Below the pieces are notes generated by a model. It saw nothing but the letters and a program-made list of their open reading frames with translations. It ran no database searches and was not told where the DNA came from. Below are positions 11,449 to 23,354 of a stretch of 64,000 nucleotides of DNA, piece by piece. The stretch's first letter is position 1. Each line of letters begins with the position of its first letter. The stretch covers positions 8,284,001 through 8,348,000 of the forward strand of contig JAILWY010000009.1 in NCBI GenBank assembly GCA_022113835.1, written 5' to 3'. The translations under genes were made by a program, and so were the position numbers. Source of the stretch: Atopsyche davidsoni (lineage: Eukaryota; Arthropoda; Insecta; Trichoptera; Hydrobiosidae).

Positions 11449-14412
11449 TTTTCAATGCACATCGGATCATCCAAATAGAGATGGAGAAGTGTAATACAGT
11501 AAAAAAACATTTTTCTAATAATACTTTCTCAGGTGCACTATTATTGTATAGAGGTTAAAAAATCAATTTAAAATTAAAAAATAATTTTTTTTTTATGTAA
11601 TCCAATGTCAACAACCAGCCTTCTGTTTCCGGATAGTATGATTTTCAATATATATTTCTCCTGTATGGTATAAAAAAAAATTCTAAATCTCAAAGATATA
11701 TTCATAATTTAATCATTTTTAATTAAATAAATTTCTAGATATATTCGTACATAGATAAAGAAATGCAACAATCGAAGTACTGTATTAATATAAGACAATA
11801 TCAATTTTTGTTGTTAACTAGGCGAAAGTAGGGAGGCGGTGAAACTTCGTAACAATATAGAAGGTGCGTACAGAGCGAGTGCTCAAGGTAAAGCGAGCCG
11901 AGCCAGGGAACAAGGCTTACTAAAGTACAGTTTAAGTCATTTTCTGTGCTTATTCAGATAAGGTAAAATGCACCCTTACTATAACTGAGAAGCTCGTATA
12001 TATAATCAAAACAACCACATCGAGGTAGACAACATATGAAGTTATGTTTGTAACTAGTGAAAAGTTTTCAAACTGCGATACAAATTCAACAAATGAAAAA
12101 ACTTCAATAAAACATATATCATAATCTACCTGGTGTGTTTTTCTATCTTGATTTCTTGGGCGAAGTGATAATATCAAACACCTTTCCACGCTCGGATATT
12201 TTTTTTATTGTGCCCACTTATATCATGGCAGCACTCTTATTTTGAACAAATTCACCAAACAACCGTTCAATATTTGCAATCCGACACGAAGCGATGCGTC
12301 TCGCGTAATTTTACACCCACAGAGCACAGAGTAAACTGAGTAAATTGTAAATATCGATAGATACAACGGGGCACAGACCGACACCCGCGGCCGCTACGGA
12401 TGGCTTCGGACTGTCGGGTTTCTCAAGAAAAGTGCATAAATACTGGCTGACAGTTTCCACATCAGCCGGACCTGCTGTCACTGCCCTCTCTGAACGAATG
12501 TCTGTACTAAGCACAAGTACTGCCATCCGACGCCAAAAATACAATGATGCTGTATTTTCATGTCGGTTTGCGTCTTTGCTAATAATAAAAAAAGTTTTGC
12601 AATCCATCAATAGATGGTATTTTTTTAAATATTAATATTTTATTGTATTATCTATAAACACTGTATCTTCAGTTGATCGATTTTCATATTTTGTTATTAA
12701 TAAATTATTGACAACTTGTGGAGTATAATTGTTTTATTTTTATTTCAGTTTTAAACCTTGTGTAGTATTATTTTCATAAATTAGCAGTTGTAAAACTCGA
12801 TGCCTAGTGAATCACATGAAAAAAGCGGATGTAAAAAAATATTTAATAGTGGTTATAATTTAAGTAGATTTCAAATACTATGTCAATAATAATGGTCGTG
12901 GTTCCATCGAGATGCACACGTTGATATTGCAACGGCCGACAATTTTTATTGGATAGTAATGAAGCAATATAAAAATACGTTCAAACCATTATATTTTCCA
13001 GATTACTTTAGCCGTGGGATTTTGATAAAAAAATAAAATAATAACTACTGCCAATTTTCGGCAGTCACTGGATCAGGATTAAATCAGCTCATAAATATTT
13101 TAGACGAGGTAACACTGATTTTTATTCCCAGATTAAAAAAGAAACTAAAATCACAATTACACGCTAAATGGGAGTAAATACGCGTTTATTTCGACGCTCA
13201 CCTCACCAAGGCTGAATTCAATAAAATATAATTTGTTTGACCCGAAAAATCTGGATAGTAAACTATGGACCTCCATACCCAACAATAACTTTTTTAGATT
13301 AAATCTAGGTTTTTATTTGTTTGCCTTTGAGTTGATTTGTATAACATCAGAAATATTTATTGCTATTATTACGAATTTAATTAAGTTATGATTAACTATA
13401 CAAATAAATTTTACCTGTTGTAATTTTCAAGTACTTAAGTGTTTTATCAGAACATTATTACTAATGCTTTGAGATGTACATTTTGAGTAATGACAAAATA
13501 CATAAAAACCCACATTACAATGTGGGTTTGTTATTATTATTTAATTACAAAGAGCCTAAATGTGCTTACTGGTGTTTTTATAAATGTATTTTTATCATAA
13601 TTCTAATTTTGTGTGGCTTTGCTTTCATTGCACTTCCATGCCACCATCTGTATATATTTTTTTAATTTTAGTTTACTATCCAAGCATACCTAATCCATCC
13701 CTATAACCACGAAGAAAATACAAAATTGCATTAAAAAAGCCATAAAAATAATAAAGAGAATGTTTATAGATCGTCGAGTGTGGCAAAAAAATATTAACAG
13801 CTAGAGCTGTACTATTTTTTCTTGAAGATAAATGTATACCTTAGATCGTTTAGTTTTGTTACCATTGAACGCAAGTAGATATTGTTATAATTATTTGTCA
13901 ATGAAATAAATAGCTTATTATTCAAAGATATTTAAAAAAAACAATGCTATTATATATTACACAAACCGTTAAAAGTTCGCTTTACTTAAACTTAAATTGC
14001 ATAGGTTTGTTTTTTCTGTTTTAATATTCAACTTTTACACATGTTATTATTTAACGGTTTTCAAAAGTATGTAATAATTAATATAAATTACTTCGCTTTG
14101 TATAATAAATGCATTAAAATAAAAACAAACTCTGATGTTTAATATTTAAATCAAGCGAATTAAACAAAAACTAATAAGGTATTCAAATCAAATTAAAAAA
14201 AAAAAATTCTGACAATACATCTACAATTTTTTTGAGGTAAACAATCGTGTACTGAAACTACTATTTAATTTTCCAGTAATATTTTTAGTTTAATATATTC
14301 TATCCAACTCTTTAAAAAATCTCCTAATGTGAAGCTAAAAAATAATGCAAATTTATAAAAAGGAATTGCTCTGTATATTTAATTTATATCACTTAGTCCT
14401 AAGATAGAGCTA

Positions 14413-14591
14413 AGCTCTAGCTTTGCAAGGAAAATATTGTATAATAATGCTACTGAGCAGCAGCAATAAAACTGCGGTGTAGAAGGACCCGGAAACCCAC
14501 TATGCTATTTTTTCCTTAGAAAACCATAGAAACTGACTCAGCATGAGTATATGCTCAGTAAAATGGTCGCCCACCTCTTCTGAGTAAAGGC
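14413..14591 (+). repeat. 390-bp repeat family, 5'-truncated copy R-a
   Basis: Matches the 3' half of the repeat seen in full at 27953-28349 and 41752-42113 and in reverse at 30183-30498. Shared landmarks are GAGCAGCAGCAAT, AACTGCGGTGTA, GGACCCGGAAACCCACT, CTCAGCATGAGTATATGCTCAGT and the end near CTCTTCTGAG. It contains the self-complementary GAGCATATACTC-type core (TGAGTATATGCTCA). The class is unknown. It lies about 270 bp upstream of the SPH-1 promoter box. Confidence 0.65.
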
Positions 14592-14860
14592 TTTTGAAGA
14601 AAAAGTAGTTCTAAGCATAATTATCAACGGTTAAAGCTCTTTGAATAGCACCATGACGTAGGACGGGAACTAAAAGCATAGAAAATAGATTTCAAATTTA
14701 AATAAAACAACCGCGAAGAAAAGGAAGACTTCAAGTCAACACATTTATTAAATGTTTTTAAACGAAAATGCATATAATTACCGTAATAAATCCGCTCCGA
14801 CTAATTCGGCTCGAAGCGGAAAATGAACCCAATCCAAGCCGGCATGTGACATGCGAGTCT

Positions 14861-15016
14861 GGCAATTTGTTCGCATTTCAGATAGCGCGCGGGCAAACGC
14901 AGCCAATTACTCCATTACCCGAGCCAACAATGGCGCTCAATGGCGGAAAGAGCTGGAAAAACCTCAACTGCCAGGACGGGAGGCGACGTGACGTCACGCC
15001 GGCCGCTGAATATAAA
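14861..15016 (+). promoter_or_regulatory. SPH-1 promoter module
   Basis: Contains GGCAATTTGTT (14861-14871), the box CCAACAATGGCGC (about 14924), GGAAAGAGC (14945), the CRE-like palindrome TGACGTCA (14989-14996) and TATAAA (15011-15016). All but the TATA box are also found upstream of other SPH genes in the same order. The CRE-to-TATA spacing is 22 bp. A start site is expected near 15042, within TCACACTCC. Confidence 0.7.
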
Positions 15017-15128
15017 CTCCACCGCGCAGCCTGGAGTCACACTCCGAGCTGATCTTATCTGGAGTGCGTCTCTCGCGTGTGATTTGAGTGAAATTATTTA
15101 GACTTTCGTCAAAATTGCTTTTTTCTTA

Positions 15129-18100
15129 ATGAGGTAAATTATATTATTTACTTTTTTTTTTTTTTAAGTTTCGTGTTAAGAGTAGTATTATTGAAGCCAA
15201 TGTTTTAATGCGTCGGCTGTGGTGTTGAGAGCTGTGAACATTTTGTGTGCGAAAATTCATACCCTAATCAGTTGCATCATTGTAATTTTTGTGTGTTTTA
15301 AGTATTTTAGATACTCCATTGAAACGGAAATGTGAATTATACATTTTTTATTCGGATGCTGTTAATAAAAATTCTTTTAAACGACAATTCAATATTTTTT
15401 TAGAAAAAATTTTCAAAAAAATCATTATATTTTTTACATATTCAAACAGTTTTATATTGTAAATTCAATCCAAAGTTTTCATAGAAACAAAATTATTGAA
15501 GTGTCAAACAACTTGAAGTGTCTATTTTGTAGAATTGAGCTATATAAAATATTAGTAACAGGTATCAGCAGGTGTAGATTGTGGATTTGTTAACGAAAAG
15601 TTTTTATTAAATTCAGATATTTTTAGTGTTGTTCCTACTTTATATTTTTTGACGCGCCTTTTTTCACCAATATTCAAGGTTGGCATCTTCGAGCAGGAAT
15701 TTCTAGGTAAAAATATTCTTATAATGAAATAAGTAAACTTTTTATTTATATCTTCACATTGAGTTTATTTTATTATTTGCATTACTAGTTTCAACCTTAT
15801 AACCAGGTCATCATCAGATGCACGACTTAAACTGTTTAAGTCGTGCATCTGATGATGACCTGGTTATAAGGTTGAAACTAGTAATGCAAATAATAAAATA
15901 AACTCAATGTGAAGATATAAATAAAAAGTTTACTTATTTCATTATATTAATGGATCTTCACCATGCAAATGCCTTGTCCCTCAACAACAAAAATATTCTT
16001 ATAATGGATTCCACCAAACACTTTCAAGTTCAAAAATATAAAATAAAGGAATACAGTCGTCTATAGTGGAAACCGTAGATGAGCAAGTAAAATAAAATTA
16101 GAAACAATGGCATGTCCGACCTACTCCGGCTTGTTAAAGGAAATTGGTGTTTTCAGGAAGCTTAATATTAATTCTCGTATTAATCTTAATTGCCTTACTT
16201 GAATTTGTACTCAGATGCTTCATGTTATTAACAAATATGATAAATACTAGAAACAAACAAAAAGGGACATGAAGAGGTTTTTTTTTTAGCTGAGTATAAT
16301 GAGGGATGAAATCGGTTTAATGTGGCATGGTAACGTATTAATTCTGATATTTGGTTCATCTTCCAGCATGTGTCTCTGGTTGCTGACAGCCTGTCTGGGC
16401 ATGACAGCCCCGGGGAGTCAGCCGTATATCTCGGTGCCGATAGTGACGGGGGCTCAGGCGCCTCCGCCCATCATCCTGCCGACGACGCTCGCACCGCTCA
16501 CCCCCGTCCCCACGACTGCTGCACCGACGACTGCCTCCACACTACGGCCCATACCCACCATCCCCCCCGTGGTGACCATCGCGACAACGACCGCAGCTAC
16601 GACCACAACCGCTAGACCGGCGACGCTGCCTCCTCTGACACCTGTACCCACGATCGGTAAAGATTTTAGATTTTGGTAAAAATTTTGCCATTTATATTAT
16701 ATATTTTATGTCTAATTTTATGAACAGATAAATTTTATTATTACATATTGCTGTTACTAACTGGATTTTTAACTCTTCCAACATTTCTATAATCGATTGA
16801 CTTTCAAAAAATATATTGAACATTCTCAGCACTTTTCTTAATATCTCAATTATTTCCTGAAAATACAGCATTGCTCGTGACCCCATTTGCCGTCGTTATA
16901 AATATGAAAGTAGTTATAATTTTTTAAAACTTTTGGTCCACCAGCTCCAACGCCGTTCCCGTTGATAGACCCTCGCATCGCCACACCACCCCCGCTGAAG
17001 CTGCGAGACCCCGAGCCTCTCCTGAAGTTTGGCGAGGAGGATTACGTCGACGTGGTCATCGAGGCAAACGGGGGAGAGGAGACGATTATCTTCCCTAAAA
17101 CCAAAAGATCCGTTTCAGATCGCTCCATCAGAGAAAAAAGGCAAACCAACTGTGGGTGCTTTCTTCCTAGCCAGTGCGTAACCAACACCGATGGAACCGG
17201 GCTGATCGACTTCCGTATCGTGAGTGTGGTTAGTTTCTATGCCTCTGTCTTTCATACTATTCTTATTTCTGTTTTAAGTTTCAGAGGCTCTTCGGCTAAT
17301 TCGTGAATCTTCATGTTGCTTTTTCGACTTTTTCTTGGGGATAAAATTTGGTAAACATATTCTATCTTATCTTCTTAAACTTACTACATTTTATATCTAA
17401 TGTATAATCTATTATCCTTCTTAAAAGTTAAGACTTATTGGATACATAATATAAGTTTCTTATAAGTAGAAAAATGTATGATTTACTATTCTAAAATACG
17501 GATTGCCTCGAATATTCTTTCAGGCATCTATCACGACTTGCTCTGCAGGACTTCGCTACTGCTGCGGCTCCACTTCATCACCACAGGTTTCTTGTGGTTC
17601 TCGGCTGCAGTCGGTGACGTCTTATCCAATCCAAGCAGGCCAGGCTAAATATGGAGATTATCCATGGATGGTGAGTATTCAAGTTAATTTAATTTATCCC
17701 TATTATATTTCATTCAAGGGTAAAAAAATTATTTGGCAGGAACACTTTTAAATCATCAAAAAAAAGGATTCATGTTAACTCCCTACTATTAAACAGAAAG
17801 CACTGTAAAATACGACACTTTACATATCAAACGTATTTCATTTATTTTTACTTGCACGCTTCTCATCGGATCCAACGTCACACAAAGCATAAAAGCCACC
17901 GAAGACGTATAAATGTACTACGTATAAAGAAAACAGCGGCAGTACTCACTATCTACTTTACTCATATTGAGCTATTCAAACCATAAGATATTATTAAGCT
18001 ACAACAACAATAAATAATTTGGCAAACAAATATTAAATACCTATTGGTCAGACTTTGTAAAAACACATAAAATGTCCAATTAATTAAAATTTTATTTGCA

Positions 18101-19617
18101 CTGTGAGCATTGCTTATAGTATAATCAAAATTATATATATTAGTCGATTTAAATGTTATGTCAATGAACTCGAACGGGTCTTGTTTACCAATACTGAATT
18201 TTATCAATAATATGTATTGTTAGGGGGTCCTTAAAGTCTGCGTAGTTTCCACGAAAATTACATTTAATACCATTGAATACAAATACAGCGGTAATAACCA
18301 AATAGAACGGAAGAGCCTATAAACATAATGAATACATCGACACTACTTGCATCCTAAATGAATGTACACAAAATTTGAATCAAAATTAGTGTTGATGTGC
18401 TTTATTATATATAAATATAAAATCCTTGAAATTATAATGAATTCTAGGTCATTAAATAACTAGCATTACTTATGTTTGATAACTGTCATCTGTGATTTTA
18501 TATATATATATAATATATGTGTGTGTGTATGTGTGTGTGCGTGTGTGTGTGTGAGTGGGTGAATTATTTTAATTTTACAACTTATTTCAGGTGGTGATAA
18601 TGACGCTTGATAATCAATACATTGGAGGAGGTATCCTCATTGATATGCAGAATGTTTTAACAGCTGCCCACCGTATTTCTGCATATCCGTAATTAAAAAT
18701 ATATAATTAAGCATATTTAACTTTTAATCAAATAAGGTAATTAATCGTAAAGTCTAAGCCTCCTCTAAAATTTTTAGTAATGGCCAGGGGCTGAAGGTCC
18801 GCCTCGGAGAATGGGACGTCGGAGGCAATTACGAGCAGTACCCTTACAGGGACCTGACCATCTCCCGAGTGTGGACCCACGAGTCATTCAATCCTAACAC
18901 CTTGCAGAACGACATTTCCCTAATTAGGATGGTAGGGGGAGTCCCTACAGGAAGTCCGGGAATAGTTCCAGTGTGTCTTCCCTCGATTGGACAGAGCTTC
19001 GATGGGATGAGGTTTGATTTAATTATCCAATGAAGACGTTCAATCACCAAAAATGATTATATTTTGAACAGCATACAATCACATCTCTCAGAATGTGTTA
19101 CTATAAAATTTCAATTTCTTATTCCGTAAAATAAAGGCAGCTTATTTTTTATCAATAGGTGTTGGGTATCTGGTTGGGGTAAGGATGCTTTCGGGACAAC
19201 GGGCCGCTACCAGACTGTCCTGAAGGCGGTGGATGTGCCCATCATCCCCGCCGCCTCCTGCGAGACCAGCCTCCGCACCACCCGCCTGGGCACAGCCTAC
19301 ATGCTGGACAGGACCGCCTTCATCTGCGCGGGTGCCGAGGCCAGCAAGGACTCCTGCACGGTGACATTAATTTCATTATTTTTTTATTTCACTTATAATT
19401 GCAATTGACTTCGTCTTAATTATTTGTATTAATTACATTTTTTTTTCAGGGAGACGGTGGTTCCGGGTTGGTCTGTGAAACATCGACAGGCCGCTGGACG
19501 GTGGCAGGAATAGTGGCATGGGGATTAGGTTGCGCCACTCAAGGTGTACCGGCTGCTTACGTCAACGTTGTAAACTATTTGCCTTGGATACAAGCGAGAC
19601 AAGTGATGGCTATCTAG
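15129..19617 (+). CDS. SPH-1: secreted CLIP-type serine protease homolog
   Basis: Exons: 15129-15133 (ATG AG only), 16367-16656, 16945-17219, 17524-17670, 18591-18688, 18778-19011, 19159-19360, 19450-19617; 472 aa. All junctions are GT-AG and phases join cleanly. The protein starts MSMCLWLLTACLGMTA, a signal peptide, followed by a Thr/Pro-rich stalk. A propeptide has two basic sites (KTKR, then REKR just before the first Cys). The clip-like domain is CxC-x5-C ... C-x6-CC-x9-C, and the protease domain begins at YPWM. His57 (TAAHR) and Asp102 (NDISLIR) are present, but the active-site motif is GDGGSGLVC, so Ser195 is Gly: no peptidase activity expected. Asp189 (KDSC) is kept. The Cys42-Cys58 disulfide is absent. 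Closest remembered relatives are CLIPA homologs such as Drosophila CG13318. Such proteins act in haemolymph as cofactors of melanisation or immune cascades; a role here is inferred. An ATTAAA at 19677 may be the poly(A) signal. Confidence 0.85.
15709..16006 (+). mobile_element. Foldback retroelement copy B with perfect 111-bp arms (in SPH-1 intron 1)
   Basis: Arms 15721-15831 and 15835-15945 are perfect reverse complements by base-by-base reading, separated by CTG. They are followed by the family tail TTAATGGATCTTCACCATGC...CTCAACAAC. An 18-nt direct repeat, AAAAATATTCTTATAATG, at 15709-15726 and 15989-16006 flanks the element and is a target-site duplication. The right arm carries a hammerhead-ribozyme-like sequence (15844-15888). 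Perfect arms and duplication indicate a recent insertion. It lies within the first intron of SPH-1. Confidence 0.8.
15844..15888 (+). ncRNA. Hammerhead-ribozyme-like motif
   Basis: In order: stem I 5' strand TGCAT (15844-15848), core CTGATGA (15849-15855), an extra T, stem II GACCT/AGGTT (15857-15861 with 15869-15873) around GGTTATA, then GAAAC (15874-15878), a tiny stem III closed by TA, the cleavage triplet GTA (15881-15883), and stem I 3' strand ATGCA (15884-15888). All invariant hammerhead core bases are present; the extra T after the core is a deviation. A two-base-pair stem III is typical of hammerheads reported in Penelope-like retroelements. The left arm carries the same motif on the minus strand. 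Activity is inferred only. Confidence 0.5.
18499..18554 (+). repeat. TA/TG microsatellite in SPH-1 intron 4
   Basis: A run of TA dinucleotides passing into TG dinucleotides, about 40 bp upstream of the exon 5 acceptor at 18590. Confidence 0.9.
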
Positions 19618-21388
19618 TGAAAATAATGTCATCAATATTCTTACACTGGTTGACGGTTACTAATTTCGTGTTGGAAATTAAAATGGAATAATGTTTTTTT
19701 TAGAATATCCAAAATTAAACGACTTTTTGAACATTATATTCAACTTAAATCAATTAATCATTAGCCAGTTGAGATCTTTAAATGTCATTAGATGTATTCA
19801 TTCGCAGTTGGTGTAAAGCTTTCATCATAATTTCAAACATCAAATACAAGAGTAAAATCGACGAAATATATTGTCTTCGGATGAGTAGGTAATTTTCAGT
19901 TGATTTTACGCAATTGAATCTAATATTATATAAAATATTTTTTTTATGTTATTTATTTATTTAAGATTTTATACAAACCAAAATACATTTTAAATGCACT
20001 TTCCTTTCTTAGAAAGAACAATTAATAAAATAATTAAAATTTATACATTTTTTATTCATTTGTGTTAAATATAAGAATCCTCAAAATATTAACTATGAAC
20101 ACGTACATAAAATTATATGAGAGTAACCAGGCAGAGTTAAGAAAAAATAGTATTGAAGACTTACAAATAAAAAAACTAGCTCATTTCGAATAAGCAAAGT
20201 GGGATTCCGGAATTTTTATATTTTCTTGGCATAATACAGATAAAATAACGTTTGTTTGATCTACCTTGGTTACTTTAGAAACTTGAACATATATTTAATT
20301 TTTTTTAAGTGAAGAAATTAAATGAATTGGTTTGGAATAGTTAAGACAACACATAAAATATTTAAGATCATTAAGCAAATTCCAAACTTATTTTTGAATA
20401 CATGCATTTATAATATGAAATATTAAAACCAAAAAAAATATTCTTTTAATATTTATAAACAAACATTTTTGATATTTAACATTGAAAAAAAAAATCTACA
20501 TTTAAAATGTCAAGATGTTGTATATTTTAAGTTCACGTGTGTCTTTGAATTCATAGTTACAAATGAAAAAAAAAACTATTAATTATTATAACATATCTCA
20601 GAAAAATGGGTGAGAAATTTTTTGACAATATAATTGTTTTTAAAAAAATTATTTGGGTATTCATTCACAAAAATGCAAACAAAAAAAAAAGTTTTAATAT
20701 TTTGTGTGAATGAATTGGGCTTGGTTCGAATAAGTTGAGAATCATATTTTAAGTAAAATAAAATAGGAAATTTTATAGAATGTGTAAAAAAAAAACAGAA
20801 AAATCATCTGTGTGTAGAAGTAAATACTAAAAAAAATGACATATTTTATTTTTACTTTTACTTTTCATAATAATGAAAGGTTTGATCATTATGCCACTAG
20901 ATGGCTCTTTATTTTTAATCAACATATTTTTTTAATTACCTTTTTCGGTTAGTGAAGCATTCTGACGAAGTTATTAATTTGTTAAATTTTATATAATGAA
21001 TATGCAAAGAATATTTCGCAGAAGGCAAGCGCAATTAACCTGCAGTGGAGCACCTGAATGTCATTAGAAATGAAATCATCATGAAGTGACTCTGACTCCA
21101 TTCAAATTTGAGTGAAAAATCTACATATCCATATATATACACACACACATATGTATATTTAAATAATATTTCTATGATAAATTAAAAATTTTTGGCACGT
21201 AATAATAATACGTCCAGATTTGCTCAAGGGTGTTCCTGCGATTTAGTTCCACATATAAAAGCTACGATTTCATTGTAAAATAAAAATATCCGGGCACTCT
21301 TAACTCTTCAGGTTTTTTTGGCCATGCCCCCATTCTTCAAAACGGAAACCGATCACCCACTTCTCTCCACCACTTAACATGTCAGCTT
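19618..21388. other. SPH-1/SPH-2 intergenic spacer
   Basis: Very AT-rich spacer with many A and T runs. No open frame or repeat shared with the rest of the window was seen apart from the promoter module that begins at 21389. Confidence 0.6.
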
Positions 21389-21534
21389 GACAATTTGTTA
21401 GATAACATCGAATGCCCTGACACCGGCGTTTGAATCAACAAGTAAATTAAATTACACATCCCAACAATAGCCCAGATTTATCAAATAATGGCGAAAAGAG
21501 CAGGCTAAAAATAACAACGTAAAATCTATATAAA
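21389..21534 (+). promoter_or_regulatory. SPH-2 promoter module
   Basis: Contains GACAATTTGTTA (21389-21400), CCAACAATAG (about 21461), GGCGAAAAGAGCAGG (from 21490) and TATATAAA (21527-21534) followed by TTCGTCCGCACA, which resembles TCCGTCCACACA after the SPH-4 TATA box. The CRE-like palindrome found 20-22 bp before TATA in the other copies is missing here; only ACGTAA lies nearby. Confidence 0.65.
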
Positions 21535-21797
21535 TTCGTCCGCACAGGGAAATGTTACATTTAGTGTGGTACGCACCTACGAGTGAGAACGAGCGATATA
21601 AAACAATCTGTTGGAACTATTGATATTATTACATAAAGTAAGATCTAAAATAACAAATTATTATCTAGGTATTGTTTTTGTAAATACTTATGGGAAATTT
21701 GACATTTTTAGCAAACTCTTTATATTGTTACATAAACTAAGTTATAAAATTACAAATATTTATGTCTTGACGTGTATATGTATTTAATATTCACAGC

Positions 21798-23301
21798 ATG
21801 TGTCTTTGGCTTCTGTGGACCTGCCTGGGCATGACGGCCTGCACGGGCCTGGTACGCCCACGAGGTCAGTCGCTATCCTCAGTAGCTATCATTTCGGGTG
21901 GCATCCCTCCCCTCACGCCCGTCCCCACGACCCCCGGCCCCTTCACCCTGCCCGGGGGCACCACCACACTTCCACCGTTCCCAACTCTACCGGGAGCCAC
22001 CACTACCACCACTCTTCGACCACTGACCCCCGTGCCCACCGGTTAGTACCCAACATCTTCCTCATCATAAAAAATAATATTTTGTCTATGTGATGTACTC
22101 AAAGTCAATTATAAATTTTACCACAGACGATAACAGCAAGTTTATAAATATAAATTTCACTATTATAAATACTCAAAAGAATCACAAATTTTAATACTTA
22201 AAAATAATATGACGTGATATCGTACATTCACGCTTGATAATTTTACTTTACATATTCCTAGTGTAAATGTTTCACAAAAGCTTCAAACAAGAAAAAGTAA
22301 ATTTTTATTGTAATGATAAATGATGAAAAGTTGAAACAAATTGTTGAAAAGAATCGACCTAATGCGAAAATAAAACCTAAGAAATTTTAAAACAAGACAC
22401 GGTTTCTCCAAACACTGACTTTGATAATTAATATAGGTAAATTCAGTCAAAGTAATATGGTTCGGCTTTTAGATGTTAAATTTTAAAACAATCCAATGTA
22501 TAGTGTTTTTTTTTAATTTCAGGAATAACAGTACTTCCGCCTGTGTCGACTCTATTTCCGCTGATAGATCCTCGCTTCGGCACTCCCCCTCCCCTGAGAA
22601 TGCAAGAAGCTGAAACTTTCTTGAAGTTCGGTGGAGACGAAGCGGCATCAGACGTCAACGGGGAACCGGACGTCATCAACTTCCCCAGAAGCAAGAGGTC
22701 GGTTCCAGACCGCTTCGTTAGGACTAAGAGGCAGGCCCTCAACTGCTCGTGCGTCCCGCCGGCGCAGTGTCCCAACACCACGAATGGAGCTGAACTTATC
22801 GACTTTCGTGTTGTTAGTGGGGTATGATATGATACTACTCTTAAGAAAGCGTATTTCTCCCGGAAAATCCGTACTTTTTTTAGATTTCAGCTAAATCAGG
22901 ATTTGTCAAATTGTGTCTTAATGAATGCATGTAATGATTTGGATTTGGTTACATCAAAGTATTAATATCACAATTTAGGCATATAACACGATTTATACGT
23001 TATCGCTGGTCTAATTTTCTTTCGTCTGCTCTAGTAGCTAGTTGCTCTACGACGGATACTGCTAGTGGTATAATCGTCCATATTGAACTATATATTGTAA
23101 TAAATTAAATTGTATAGTGAGATATGATTTGAAATACTTCACAGAGTGCATCATCAAACTGTTCAACTGGCCTTCGTTTTTGCTGCGTTTCCATGACAGC
23201 GGCTCAGACTTCCTGCGGCTCCCGCTTGCAGTCGCCCACTTCCTACCCGCTCCAGCCAGGCCAAGCCAAGTACGGAGACTACCCTTGGATGGTGAGCATT
23301 A

Positions 23302-23354
<53 letters not shown>

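Larger units (their letters stand above)
8385..14412. other. Intergenic region between CMIP and the SPH array
   Basis: Mostly AT-rich DNA between a minus-strand and a plus-strand gene, so it should hold the CMIP promoter and 5' untranslated exons. It contains the foldback element at 11300-11448, a short perfect palindrome at about 13506-13529 (AAACCCACATTACAATGTGGGTTT, 24 nt), and a 72-codon open frame at 10447-10665 that resembles no protein I recognise. Confidence 0.5.

Noticed and set aside
13506..13529. Perfect 24-nt palindrome considered as a transposon end or terminator
   Set aside because: It is isolated, lacks a duplication or tail, and intrinsic terminators do not apply in a nuclear genome.
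16370..16651. Long alternative frames over SPH exon 2 on both strands, also at 21800, 29005 and 43187
   Set aside because: They are shadows of the Thr/Pro-rich stalk exon. GC-rich repeat codons keep several frames open; only the frame starting MCLWLL joins correctly by phase to exon 3.
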